DNA of 64,000 bases from Cylicocyclus nassatus (GCA_958299035.1 CATQJL010000316.1:4428674-4492673); one strand, 5' to 3'. Positions 49,883-61,816 are shown, numbered from the stretch's first letter. Numbers and translations are program-made. Notes: generated by a model from the sequence alone, not told the origin.

Positions 49883-52800
49883 TATTTACTTTTTTTACAT
49901 TTTACATTTATCTTGTATTTCTTAATTTTCTTGATAATATCGAACAAGTCTTTACAAACAAAGATGATTATAGGGTAAAGAGCAAATGCTCGAAATTTCA
50001 GGTCATTGACTTGCTGTTTTAATTTTTGCAATTATAATGTGCGAGGCATCCAAGAATCTCCGTTTCACGTGAAATTCCATCTCCCTCATATCATCTCAAA
50101 CTACAAATCGAGCTGCTCCCTGGTCAATGTGAGCTTCATATGACGCTCGCAAGACAGTATCGGGTCACTATCTTTGAGATAACGAGCTTCTCCTCCATGT
50201 GATGCTTCCGGTATAAAAACAAAAAGTCATAAGGGCTAAAAAACCAGGCAAACATTTGGGCATTTGTCATTTGGTCCACGTGGCGTCAGCTTATCAGCAT
50301 TTTGGGGAATGGAGCGATTCGAAATTGGGGGACTGATGATACTTTTAGGGAAGTGTTAGCATTGAATATAAGTTTTATGAAAAATTCTGAAAAAATTTGC
50401 TCGACAATATCGATGTAAAAGTAGGAAAACAAGCGCGATTCAAACCTCAAGTTTCAATGAACATTATTGAAAGGTTTATAAAAAACCGATCTGGACATCT
50501 TTCTCCAATGTCATTTATATCAATAATCGTTTTGGCAGCGAGTGTTCAAAAAAGGTCCTTTTTTCCCTCCAAAAATATTGATAGAAATGAACCATCAAAA
50601 CTAGTGAAGACAATTTCCATTCATTCTAGAACTACGTTTAAACCCGTTACAACAACTCTTTCGCAAATGTTTGGATAATAAAGGAGAGCTCATATAAGAA
50701 AACTGTAAAAAGAAAGAATGCTTAGAAAAATTGCTGAGAAAACGCCAAACATATTTCCACCCGCATTCCTCCCTGATTCATGTGCCGTTCATCACTGAAC
50801 GTCTTTTTAGGAAAAATCACTCATTAATTTTGTGAGTACAATTCGTACAATTCTGCGTATAATTTTATCTTTATCTTTTTCGCAATTCAGAATGGTAACC
50901 TTCTTTTGGTACCTATATATGCTCCTTCTTCAAAAGCAAAGGATCATCTCGAGACTGCTTGATTTTCAATGGAATGTCGATGACATATTAGTCACACAAC
51001 ACCTTCGGAACTTCACCCAAACTCACTTTGTTCTCGTCTGTGTGCATCATAACAACAGTACAAACTATCAAAATTGGCCTGCATTCAACTTTTTACACTC
51101 ATATTGTCACTTGATCGGAGTTTGGTACTTTGATGTTGGCAGTGTTTATTACATTTTTTGCAAATGTTGTCCTTATAGTTAGTGGGAACATCATAAGATA
51201 TCATGTACGTAACGATACAGTTCTTTCACGTGTCGAAATTATCATCAATTGGAAAAAAAATTGCATCAAAAGGGCGATTGGAGGGATCTGTTGTAAGTAG
51301 GGGAAAAACAGGAAGGGTTGGGGGGGGGGGGGGGGGGAGGGGGTTGGGAAGGAGGAAGGAGGAAAGGGGAATGATAGGCATAGACAGAAGATCTTTACAT
51401 CGGATCCAAGCTATGCAGCCTGAGTCGCGGAAGTACGAAAATCAACGTTCGTACAAAAATTAAGAATGTAACGATGTCGAGAAATTCTTCTTATACATGG
51501 CTAGGCTCATTTTTTTTTCAAATCTCTGGAGTGATGAGCAAATACGCCGATCATGAAGAAATGCTGTAAGCTATGCTGAGCATACGACAAAATGAGTCAA
51601 CGATAGCAGTTGTACCAGCAATGATTCATGCTAAGAGCTCGTGAAGTCCAGGTGTGTTTGTGCAGCGATTCAGTTTGCCGAAATAGGGATTGGCCCATGA
51701 CCATAAAAAATCATAAAAAATTCTGAAGATATGGAAATTTTATGTTGCCATTACTAGTGGCCTGCAAAGTAGTCACTCGAATTAAGAAGAGAAAACACTG
51801 CAAAGAAATTCAAACACTCTTATTCTAGTCTGCATCTCCAGTTTAGTCGTTCGCTACGATAAATGTTTTGAAATTTTGGTATAAATATATCGCATATGAC
51901 AAACACATTATAACAATACCTTAAATGAAATGCAATATGCAGTAGGAAAGGGATCTTCCAAAAATGGCCGATTTTCGAAAACAATCTACGAGTTAGGGTA
52001 AAAATTTCTAGATGAATGATATGATGTGAGTAAGATCGATATTATATTTGAAGTGTAGAACATTGAACCATCTCACTGAATCAACTGTACTCGATCGAGA
52101 CTATCCAGATGGTTTGTACCCTAACTCAAATTGAAAATCTGGGGGACCACATCTCTTAAGGCTTATACCTTGATGAAAGTCAACTTTTCTTTAATCTTTC
52201 AATTTTGTTGTCTCATGCAATTTTCAAAATGGGAAAGCCTAAAGTTCAGAATTAGGGGTGCAGAACATTTGAATTCATTGAAAAAGTCCCGGTAGGGCGC
52301 AAGAAAAGCTTTTGATGCTAGAATTTTCACAGTAATTACCACTTTTTAATTGGAGATGTTGGAGAAATTTACTGTTGGGTTCTAATGCCAATTCCAATTC
52401 TTCCATTTTATATACATATTTTCCTTTCATACCCTTCTCTTTCAAATTTTAAAAAAAGGCTCTGGCACGTTTCTGTTTTTCAAGACTTTGAATCGTAATG
52501 CTTCATCAATTTACTCTCTTCATAACCACTTTCCTCACATGCGTTATATTATGTTTAGTCTGAAAGGTAGTGTGTTTTTAAGAAGGGAATAAACAGTCAT
52601 AATTACTATCTCTGATTCTTTAATGTGAAAAAAAAACCGTACACAAACTGATAGATATTGTCCAATCAAAGATCTGTCATACAATGTCATGCATGTAAGA
52701 TTAGACGAGAGTTTTTGTTCTTTTTATGATAAAGTCATTTGAGGTAAACAACACCAACGAGAAGCAGGGACAAAGAAGTCCATGAAACGATCAACTCTAT

Positions 52801-53787
52801 GGATTCTCAAGAAACGTGAAGATCTTTGCTCAAGAACTTTGGAATTCAACGTAGGGTTTCCTAAGCGAAAGCACATGGATCTTTACTCGAGAAGTTTGAC
52901 CGCTGTGCTATGCAAAGCGACAGATTTTTAGCAATATTCCAGCTAAATTTTAGAAAAATGTGAAAAAATTGAGAAAATACTAATTTCACTACTGTAATAT
53001 ACTAATCTTTCAAACTTCTTTCTAAACATATTTGAGCTAATTCTAACTGCATCGGCTGTGCCCAAATTAATGCATGCATATTTCAAAAAGAATCTTTGGC
53101 CTTATTTCAAGATTTTCATCTTCGGGAGAAATTTCCATTTCACAATGAGCTACACTTTTTCCATTAATTCCATTCGCCGGAACACGTGTTGGGAACATTT
53201 AAAAGACATTCGTCTTTGCAGAAAATCTGCTTACGTAATCTGAGATAATTTGGCAGCCGAATTGCCGGTAGTCGCTATTACTCTCATGATGGAAGCATGG
53301 GAAAGGGAACTGCTTGCTTTCGTCAGAGCGCTCAAGTTTTTTGGGTAATTTTGGGACAGTAAAGTCATCAAAGGCAAATATGCTCACTTATGACTTTTAG
53401 CAATGATCTTCGGGACCTCCGAAAGCAGTTTCATTCCGAGATCTACGTCAAATTCGCAGTACACGGAGACGCTACGTCAGAGGCTCCTTATGGTCGCCAG
53501 ATAGCGATTTGATGCTAAGCGTCTGACGATATCGCTTCGAAACATCCGTCCAGCGATATTGCGCTTGGCCAGGCTGCAAAAAAGCGCCTGATGAAGTCAT
53601 AAAAGCGCAAAGCTCTTGTTACGAGAAGCGTGGCCTTCTGACAGCTAACGTCACGAAAGAAAAACCGAGAGCTTCCGCTTTCCTCACTTGATGAGATCAT
53701 TGCGTTCACGTGAGTGATGGTTGCTTTGAATCTTATGAAGGAGCGATACCAGATTAGGGTGGCGAACGAGAGTGAAGAGCATATCAT
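49883..53787. other. no gene supported; G18 tract
   Basis: A G18 homopolymer lies at 51320-51337, shortly after an ATG-initiated frame from 51203 with a GTAAGT donor at 51294. A single unmatched donor is not enough for a gene call. A GC-balanced patch at 53410-53780 opens frames on both strands. Confidence 0.4.
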
Positions 53788-53835
53788 TATTAGATGCGTC
53801 TTAATGAGCTGATTCCAAATTTGCTTTCCTCATCT
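53788..53835 (+). repeat. fragment related to the 39.9-40.4 kb element
   Basis: GATGCGTCTT, GATTCCAAATTTG and CTCATCTGC occur in the same order as in the inner left arm and adjoining spacer of the element at 39948-40413. Confidence 0.5.
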
Positions 53836-54479
53836 GCGATGCTGTTTTTTAGAAAATAATATGAGTGTCCAAATGCTCAAATTTGGGAAACACTGAGCGC
53901 CTCCGCCCCCCTCCCTTTCAAGAATCAGTAGTTCAGGAGTATACACAGTGTTTGAGTACCATACAGCCTGTTTCGCCTCTACCCCTATATAGGTTAGGGT
54001 ATAATGTAAACCACTATTTTGCGTTTCCAGTAAATGTAGCACCTCTTGAGATCAGTACACACGGTATCATAAGTCATGCACCCTCAAGTTGGCCTCAAAG
54101 CTTATGTATTGAACGGCATTGACTTCACACTCTTAATCGCTTATAACTTTTTTCAAAGAACAGCATCGCAGGTTGGAGAGTAGAATTGGAATCAGGCCAT
54201 CAAAGGAGCAGTTAATAATATGCGGCTCATTTTATCGGCACTTCAAATTGGGATCTTTCCTTTGTCAGTATGAGAATGCTATAATGAGAATTAAATGGGG
54301 AAGATCTCATTTCTTCGAATTTAAAATTTCGAGGACGTTGCAAATTGTTGGGCAGCGGGAGTCCCGAAAATGTCAACTTCTTTAGGTTCGAAAAATGAGA
54401 AGTTTTGGAGTGATAGAAGTTTGAATAATAAGCTCAAAAAGCCAACTGATCCAAAAGGTAAAGGTCGAATGAATGGGAT
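53836..54479. other. no gene supported
   Basis: Minus-strand frames over 54321-54710 look protein-like (a hydrophobic ILVLAVLLFLAAS start) but have no ATG, and their downstream part is translated TATGG repeat. Confidence 0.4.
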
Positions 54480-54975
54480 GCATGGTATACATAGTATGAT
54501 ATGGATTAGCATAAGATGCATAGTATGGTATGGCAGTTTCGTTATCTGCTCTGCCCAAAAATGGTCGGTCATTTTGACCGCTCTCATCACGGTAGCCGGA
54601 CAATGAAAAACCTTCTTGGTCGGATGCTGTGGAACAGCAGGATCGTCGTGTATTTTCAATTGCAAGGCACGACTGATGTCAGAAGCAGCAAGGAAAAGGA
54701 GAACAGCCAATACGAGGATTAAGTGAAAAGAAAGGAAGTTGACAATATGTATGAAAATCTAAATATGTTTGAGCAAGGATCGCATTTGAGTGGCTCATAT
54801 TGTAGAAGTGTTGATAGGCAGGTAAATCTATAAGAGCTATGGTATGGTACGCTTTGGTTTTGTATGATATGGTGTGGTATAGTATAGTATAACGTGGTAC
54901 TATGTTATAGTATGGTGGTGGGTGTAGTATGGTGTGATGTAGATATGGTCTATGGTATCGTAAGGTATGTTATGG
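54480..54975 (+). repeat. TATGG/TATAG-type degenerate tandem repeats
   Basis: Two blocks (about 54477-54535 and 54838-54975) consist of GGTATGGTATGG, GTATAGTATAG and GGTGTGGTATAG units. Confidence 0.8.
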
Positions 54976-54994
54976 TATGAGTACGGAAATTAAT

Positions 54995-55180
54995 TGAATG
55001 TGAAGGAAGGACTGAATGACTGATTGAATGAATGGATGAATGAATGAATTGGTGAATGATTGAATTACTGAATGAATCAGTAGATGGATGATGGGTGTAA
55101 GAATGAATGAACAAGCGAATGAGTGAATAAATGAATAAATGAATGACTGAATGATTGAAGGATTGATTGATTGATTGGTT
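54995..55180 (+). repeat. (GAAT)n low-complexity tract
   Basis: GAATGAATGAAT units with ATTG interruptions, ending in GATTGATTGATTG. Confidence 0.85.
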
Positions 55181-55216
55181 AATTTTTGTGAGGGGATGAT
55201 GACTGGCGGTAAAATG

Positions 55217-55436
55217 GTGGAAATAAGCGTGTTGAAGGATCAATAGAGCGCTCATATGAAGTGTTATGTTTTTACTCTTTTTACTTTTACTATTGGACAA
55301 ATGAATCTAACTGAACACAACATAACATAACACATTGTTCAGTTAGATTCATTTGTCCAATAGTAAAAGTAAAAAGAGTAAAAACATAACACTTCATATG
55401 AGCGCTCTATTGATCCTTCAACACGCTTATTTCCAC
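55217..55436. repeat. perfect 100-bp inverted repeat with 20-bp loop
   Basis: Positions 55217-55316 and 55337-55436 are exact reverse complements over 100 bases; I compared them base by base. The arms start GTGGAAATAAGCGTGTTGAA. The loop is ACAACATAACATAACACATT. No mismatch has accumulated, so the inversion is very recent, under correction, or created during sequencing or assembly. The content is ordinary single-copy-looking AT-rich DNA, not a known element end. Confidence 0.95.
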
Positions 55437-57074
55437 ATGGGAACATGGGAACTGCAAAAAAAAATATCTGAGCAATCGTTATGGTTATAGCAGAAAATAA
55501 AGACACTGGCTTGGAGTGTGGACCGTTGAAAAAACGAGGGACAGTGACTGCAAATGGAAATTCTTGAAAAGGTATCTTGAAAAAATCACAATATTCTTCC
55601 AGCAAATGGTCTATCAGAACTGACATTCGCATAGCCACAACGAAAATAACTGTAATACCATTTGCTAGCTACAAAAAATTGGATATTGAAGTATGCTTTC
55701 AATTCTTCATGCGCTTTTACTTTCTTTCTGGAAATGGCTCCAAGGATTATTATGTTTTTTCAGCGACTATTTGCCACCGAACTCATTCTTTGTGCTGTAA
55801 CGCTACATTTTGTAAGTTTCTTCGAGGGTACAAAATCTTATCAGTAAAGAATTGTCACGTGTAGATGGTTTTATGCAGTTTTGAAACTCAAACATTTCCG
55901 ATAAGATAAGCCTTAATTCTGGTCTTCATCAAAAACTTATGCATGTCAACTAATTGCAAAGAACTACTGGCTGTCACAAGCCAGACAATTTTATTTCGGG
56001 GGACCAAAATTTGTCTCATAACCATGGCATAAAAATTCTGAAACGCGCAAAATTGTTTATAGAACATGTATATAGATAATTGTTATCAAGTTTTTGTATT
56101 AGATGACCATAGAAATTTGGCGTTAGTCAAAAGTAGAATAGGAGTAGGGAAACATGTGTAGTCGAGCATTTGTTAACAAAAAATCCGCTCCAATCCTTCT
56201 TACTATAAAAAGGATTGAAAAAAATATTTTCAAAAAATAAGTAGATTCAAGGATCAAGGATCAAGGATTCAAGGATATTATAGCATTCTAACTACAGACA
56301 AAATTTGATTTTAAGGCGCGCCACTGATCAACGTCCTCAAAACTTTTCATCCATATCAATGGACCTCGACTTAGTTTCGGTAATGAACATAAAAATCACT
56401 AGCATACTGTAACTAAATAAAATTTGTTTATGCTCTATGATATGCAGGAAGAAACTAATTATTAATTTCGGTCGTTATAACATGCATTTTAGAAAATTTG
56501 TATGGTCTAACTTCAGTTAATCTTCTTTGCCGTGCAGGTTTTTGAAGTTGAAGTTTTTACAGGTTTTTGTACGGTCTCTTCTGATTTGAGATTTTGTCAG
56601 CGGACTTCACCAGCAACATTATTTATTTTTTAATCTCTTTTTTCTCAGGTATTTCTATTCTTTAAAAGCCCAGTAATACAAATCTTATCAAAACAATGAA
56701 AGTAGGGCTTCCCCTTTTGCTTTTTTACTGCTACAATAAGCCCTCCACTGAATTTTGGAGCGGACGTGACATTTTCGTAAATCCGATTGCTTTTTGACCA
56801 TTACGTAGCACGATAAATATGTGTAGCTGTCATTTTTTATGTCATGAAGCTTGTCGAAAGAGTTTTTTCATCGTGACAGACGTTTTTCGTTTTTGATGGA
56901 ACCGCTAGTTGTATTATAATCGCTTAATAGCTTCCATCACTTCGTACATAAGCCGAAAAGTGAGCGATGTGCACGTTTTGAATGGGAAAGAAGAGGATGA
57001 CAAGTAAGGACTATTTTACAAGAACTTGAAATGATAGACAGTTCCTGATCTGCATTGACTCTAGGCACCCCCGC
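55437..57074. other. AT-rich stretch, no gene seen
   Basis: A short AAGGATC tandem (56245-56278) is the only ordered feature. Confidence 0.45.
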
Positions 57075-57285
57075 CATACTTGATCCACTTGGTCCACTTT
57101 ATCCACTTCATCCATTTCATTAGTGGTCAAATTAGCGAACTGGCCAATAGTGAAGCGGAAATCCACTTGATGCTCAATTACTTCGCTATTGGTCAGTTCG
57201 CTGATTTAACCAATAGTGAAGTAAATAGCCAAATGCTAACCAATAGTGGATGAAGCGATCAAGCGGATCAAGTGAATTAAGTATG
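57075..57285. mobile_element. fold-back element, 211 bp
   Basis: The outer ends CATACTTGATCCACTTGG and, inverted, CATACTTAATTCACTTGATC define the unit. Inner inverted copies GTCAAATTAGCGAACTGGCC plus AATAGTGAAG (about 57127-57156) and GTTAAATCAGCGAACTGACC plus AATAGCGAAG pair strongly. CCAATAG and TCCACT motifs are repeated throughout. The shape is that of a MITE; no coding. Confidence 0.65.
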
Positions 57286-57446
57286 ACAGGTTCTAAACAA
57301 GAATTTCTTTAATTCTTGAATCACTTAGTGGCAAGCTTGCAAACATAGGATTAGAAGTTGCAAAAATAGCCGTGCTGCTTGGTTGCTCCCAAATTTCAAA
57401 CTTACGCCCTCTATCTGTGAAATATAAGATTGCCACCTTTCACAAA

Positions 57447-57800
57447 TTATTTCTTGGATCTCTCTTCGCATAGGATCATAATCGCGGAGGTTCGCGACAC
57501 GGATGTGCCATTTTTCATGGAAACATTGAAATTCCAGTATTTCTTCAGTATTGCTTCAGCTGAGTAGAAAAAAAGATTTTTTTTGCTAAATTTTTTACGG
57601 TTCATAGCAAACTATCTTGCAGCATCCGGTTTTTGCTTCAAGCAACTTAAATAATACTCACACCAGCAAATGCAGCTCTTGAGACACTCGGAACATAAAG
57701 TACAATAATTTCGGTTCCTCTGACTCTAAATGGCCAGAAAATCAAACTGAATCTTTCTTCAAAATTTCTCGATTGGCAGAAGGTCGTTAAAAGCGAAAAT
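57447..57800 (-). CDS. candidate partial gene, two exons
   Basis: Exon X (57800-57664) follows a TTTTTAG acceptor and contains FWPFRVRGTEIIVLYVPSVS. Exon Y (57559-57447) follows a T-rich CTACTCAG acceptor and contains AILKKYWNFNVSMKNGTSVS before TAA. A G|GTGTGAG donor joins them in phase 1 across a 104-nt intron. No start codon is present, so the model would need an upstream exon. No family recognised. One N-x-S and one N-x-T site occur in exon Y. Chance is a real alternative. Confidence 0.28.
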
Positions 57801-57834
57801 CTAAAAATTTTGCGATTTGCACTCCTTAGATGAG

Positions 57835-58218
57835 TTATAAATGCCGTTTATGCAGCAAGTTCTCAGAGTCTTCCCCAAAACGGTGAGCCACTGCTGACAA
57901 ATTTTTGACAAACCATTATTTTCTGAGTAAAAATTTCTCAACGCTTATTTGCAAAGATACTACACAAATTCTGCAAATTTTGCATCTGTTTACTGCAGAT
58001 TTTCCGGTGCATTTCATGCTGCTTTTGAAAAAATTCCTACCTTTTGACATTACACTAATCAAACACAATAACTACTTTTGCTAACTGCTATTGTCTTACC
58101 ACCACTCAGACGCTTATAGACGTCACAGTCCTGGTCAAAACAAGTGTTTGGCAACTTCTTTATTTGGACGCAAACTGGGCGTTGGCTACATTGAGTAAAG
58201 AATGGAAGACTAGGGAGA
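57835..58218 (-). CDS. candidate partial gene with cysteine-rich exon
   Basis: One exon (58209 or 58218 to 58100) contains CSQRPVCVQIKKLPNTCF followed by DQDCDVYKRLSG, giving cysteines spaced 5, 9 and 4 residues apart. It ends at a G|GTAAGA donor. A second exon (57893-57835) follows a TTTGTCAG acceptor in the matching phase, contains VAHRFGEDSENLLHKRHL and stops at TAA. The intron is 206 nt. The 5' end is missing. The plus strand is open over the same exon, so strand choice rests only on the splice match. A short secreted cysteine-rich protein is one possibility. Confidence 0.28.
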
Positions 58219-58947
58219 CTGTGAAGTCATACTTCTCTTGAAACAAATTCTTCGCTTGATTTTTGCCAAGGAATTTCAGTATGGTTTTTGTAATTTTCTT
58301 TGCCAGCATGAAAATGTAGATTACTAAAATTAATGGAAATACTGCATTTATTACTACTTACTGGAAATTTCTGCATTTATTCCTGTAATTAACAGTGCCC
58401 AATTGCACTTTTTTTCAGGGAAGAAGGAGCTGGAGGACACGAAGATTCTGAGCAGCTTTTCACGGTTTTTTTCGCAAGGTTTCAATCCTGAATTTTTTTC
58501 TATTCTAGATCTATTCTATATTTAAGAATTCCCAAATATAGTTTTAATCGACTACAAATGGAAACAAGTCGCTCGCATAATTTTACAACTCTTTTAGACC
58601 AATATAAAATTTTTTCGTGACCCTTTCCCTTCCCCTCCTTGACCTGTCAATTGCAGCATCTCGTTCAAAAACTTGATCATGCGTGCTACTATTTACTTTC
58701 CATATCAGATATTCATTTAAAAAGCTTTAATCTATAAAAATTGTATTTTGTAAGCCTCAATCTCATCTTTGAGCACTTATTAGAGTTAACCATATATGAG
58801 GTACATAAAACGCAATGACTCTCCATTATCCTCAGAGTCAACAAATAAACAAAGAACTGGAAGGGAATAGCAAATAGCGATACATATCAATGGATCATGA
58901 ATCAAGAGTGGACCAGATTGACTCATGCGTTCTTAATTGTTGCGGGA
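58219..58947. other. no gene supported
   Basis: On the plus strand a strong acceptor (TTTTTTTCAG) at 58418 precedes a 23-codon open frame with EEGAGGHEDSEQLF. It could be a small terminal exon, but nothing upstream joins it. Confidence 0.35.
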
Positions 58948-58967
58948 GGGGGGGGGGGGGGGGGGGG
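58948..58967. repeat. poly-G tract (G20)
   Basis: Twenty consecutive G on the plus strand, the longest homopolymer in the window. Confidence 0.95.
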
Positions 58968-59170
58968 AAGGGGATAAAAAAATTACCATTGCCAATGGCA
59001 AGAACCTATTGTTTTCTTGAGTTTAGTACCAGCCTGCGATACCAGAAACCAACACAAAGTTCATAGATTGACCATGTTTTGCCATTGATGCCCGTTGGTT
59101 AATTACCCTTCGAACGCTGCTCTTTGATTCTCGTATCAGAACCATTCAACACCTTTACGTACACCAATGA

Positions 59171-59440
59171 TCAGAAAACCTCCTTCGGGCTCTCTATGAC
59201 GTTATCATGCGTTTTATCCGTAAGCAACTGAACCGACAAGGATCTTTACGAGGGGGAAATACTCACATGATTCGCTGGAGAACATGTATGGATAGCTGTT
59301 AGGGTGATTCTTGGATCTCGTTTGCGCCTATGATCTTTGAAAATGGGGTGCGCTGATGCATCGCGAAATGGGATCTCCAGCGGTGGATGGAGAAGAGGAA
59401 ACTTAAAGAGAATCGGTGGTAAAGCAAAAAATGAAACGAA
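59171..59440 (-). CDS. candidate partial gene, two exons with 39-nt intron
   Basis: The upstream exon is open from 59440 to 59267 and contains EIPFRDASAHPIFKDHRRKR and then DPRITLTAIHTCSPANH. A GTGAGT donor and a CGGTTCAG acceptor define a 39-nt intron (59266-59228), joined in phase 0 to a terminal exon of 18 codons (59227-59171) with TDKTHDNVIESPKEVF and TGA. Without splicing the frame stops seven codons later. The intron is at the short limit for nematodes. The 5' end and start codon are not visible. No family recognised. Confidence 0.3.
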
Positions 59441-60819
59441 TTAGGCTTTTTCCAGTTAATTTGAGTGAATTGAGGCAATGATATATGCTTTATTCTGAAT
59501 TTGGAGTCTTAAGTTATGTGAAATTTAGCACACGTATCATTACAGGCAAACCTTTGAAAAAAATAAAACGAAAAAATCTAAAGAGGGTCCACGACTGTCT
59601 GATTTAAGAGCTAAACTTTTTTATCAAATGTTACTAGCTCGTTTTTTGAATTTGCTCAAAAATTTTTGTGCCCTTGCAGCACCCGAAAATTGTAACGTTC
59701 GAAAAATTTGCTTTCTCTCCAGGGAATTATTAGGTCGTGCAATAAGTTCTCATTTTTTGTTTTAGTTTTTTCTTGACAACATTGACTGCATTTGAGATAA
59801 GGTGTATATGCTTTTGAAAGCTCTAAGTCTGCTCTGCAGGCTCATATGCACCAATCTCCAACATAGCAGGAAATTGAAAAAGATTATCATTGAAACAAAA
59901 AATCCAAAGAGCCGAAGAATCAATTTTCGACATCTTTTTTCCTCCATATTTTTCTCGATTTTTATCAATAAAACTTATTGAACAAGCTTAACAACAACCA
60001 AAACAATCTATTAGACATTTACACTTATTCTATCATTGTTTGCGCATGTTCCCTTCCTTCTATGGGCTATTTAATGACATTTTTTAAATGTTGGCGAGGC
60101 AAGACTTTGTCACGGCGATGTTCGCCGTCTCACGTGTCCAAGCTGTGTAGCTCCCAAAATTCAAAATTTGACTACGAATTCGATGATTTTGAAGCCAATA
60201 ACCATCCCTTCTGTCTATTCTGGATGATCCGACTACCGTCTTCCCTCAGGATGCCTTCAGATGATGCCCAACACCAACGTGAAACGGCGTTAGAAAGAAG
60301 ATTTTTCTAAAATCTACAGAAATGATTTTTGGAAAGTTTCAGCACTCCTGAAGCGCAATAGGAGCTAGAGCGTTCTTTGCCTACGCTTAGCAGATTCTTT
60401 GAGCTTATTCGTAGGCATTCTGACTAATTAGGAAGGCGACGTAACATAGTTGTCGAAAATGGACTTTTCCCTGTTTAATTTTAAAATTTGAGGCTGTAAA
60501 ACTTTTTCAAGTCATCTGACATAGAAAACCGAGATGAAAGTTTTAGTAGAGAAGGCTTAGAGCTTTCAAATGCATACAAACAATTTACAGAACATCGCGC
60601 AAAATATTGAGAAAAAATCGAAAGAAGAAACAGAACAGAACTGGGACAGAACTTATTACACAACCTAATACATAGTAGACTACTTGCAGCAAAGACCGAG
60701 CTTGTGCAGTTGTATTAGTGCAAGTTCTCCAATCTTTTTTAATCTAGGAATTTTAGCTTTGAACTTTGAGCTCATTATTAGCTATCATTCCTATCAACGA
60801 CCACCCTAGAAACTATTCA
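59441..60819. other. AT-rich stretch, no gene seen
   Basis: Only short chance frames, including 59978-60310 on plus without splice context. Confidence 0.45.
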
Positions 60820-61275
60820 GACAACTGGACGGAACTTCCGCAGAACAAAGTTCAGCCGGGTCATCTGCGAAAGTTCCCCAAACGTGCTGCGGAAGTTCCC
60901 AAGAATGCGGGCCACAACAGCCAAAAACACATAAGCGAGATTTGAACCTCGCCCTATTGACTGCGAGACACACTCAGTATCCTCTCCACTACGGATTACA
61001 TGTTCGACATTGCACTTTAGTTGTTGGCGGAACAAGATCTTGAGAGACAACACACTTGAAAACCTGCGGAAATACTGGCAGGTCAAAGTGCTGCGGAATT
61101 GCTGTTTCGAAAGTTCCATAGTGCTTTGCAACAAGTCCTGTGGGAGTTCCTATTTTCAACCAGTCTGACGTGAAAACTCCGCAGAAGTTCCCATTTTTGC
61201 GTTTTTGTTTCGCAATAGTGAACGAAATCCCGCGGAACCGCTGCAAATTTTACTTGTCTTGCGGAAGTTTTAGTG
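60820..61275. repeat. GCGGAAGTTCC-rich repeat region with embedded tRNA-like sequence
   Basis: The motif GCGGAAGTTCC or a close variant occurs at about 60832 (inverted), 60891, 61181 and 61260, with TGCGAAAGTTCCCC and GGGAGTTCC between. Related GGGAAGTTC motifs appear at 26.2-26.4 kb. A tRNA-like sequence sits in the middle. This suggests a composite short interspersed element. Confidence 0.5.
60928..61002 (-). tRNA. tRNA-like sequence (pseudo-tRNA or tRNA-derived SINE head)
   Basis: Seventy-five nt whose ends, CATGTAA and TTATGTG, pair over seven positions (two G-U). An A-box-like TAGTGGAGAGG and a B-box-like GGTTCAAATCT are present, and the T arm GCGAG/CTCGC is intact but its loop is one base too long. 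The anticodon arm has a mismatch and lacks U33, so no anticodon can be assigned. It is degenerate compared with the real tRNA at 61.8 kb. Confidence 0.4.
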
Positions 61276-61816
61276 AACTGCCTGAGTATGTGATTGTACA
61301 ACCCCGTGCTTATGTAGTGAAATTAGCGTTTTGATTTGACAGCTTAATCAAGGTACACAAAGAGTTTGGTTTCACCATAATATTTATGTATCTTCAATCG
61401 TCATAAAAGAGTTATTGTCAACTTGCATTGTTTGCATCATTCGTGAGCGCTGCCACAAAGAGTAATTACACTATGAACCAATACATCATGAACCAGTGAG
61501 CATAAAGTTTCGTAAACAAAACGGCTTGATTCATTCTAAGAGCGGCAGAAATGAAGCATGAATCATTCAAAAAATTAGGAAGAGGACAAAGGAGCCATTT
61601 TGATATCACTACAAGAAGTGTAAACGAATGAGAGAAAAGTCCTACCAATCATTTCAAAAAAATGGATGTAATAGGTAACAGAGAGGACACCCGCACTTAC
61701 AATGCAGAATTTGGTACTTTTGTGTTACGTCCTCTTTTCAAGTCAGACTTCGTTTAGCTGGCCATAAGGCTTCATTTCAATTTACTAAGTATTCAGAAAA
61801 TTAAAAGCAAAAGATG
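61003..61816. other. no gene supported
   Basis: The right part of the GCGGAAGTTCC repeat region is followed by AT-rich sequence without further features. Confidence 0.45.

Noticed and set aside
54321..54710. Minus-strand frame beginning with a hydrophobic, signal-like segment
   Set aside because: It has no ATG, and much of the downstream translation comes from TATGG-type repeats.
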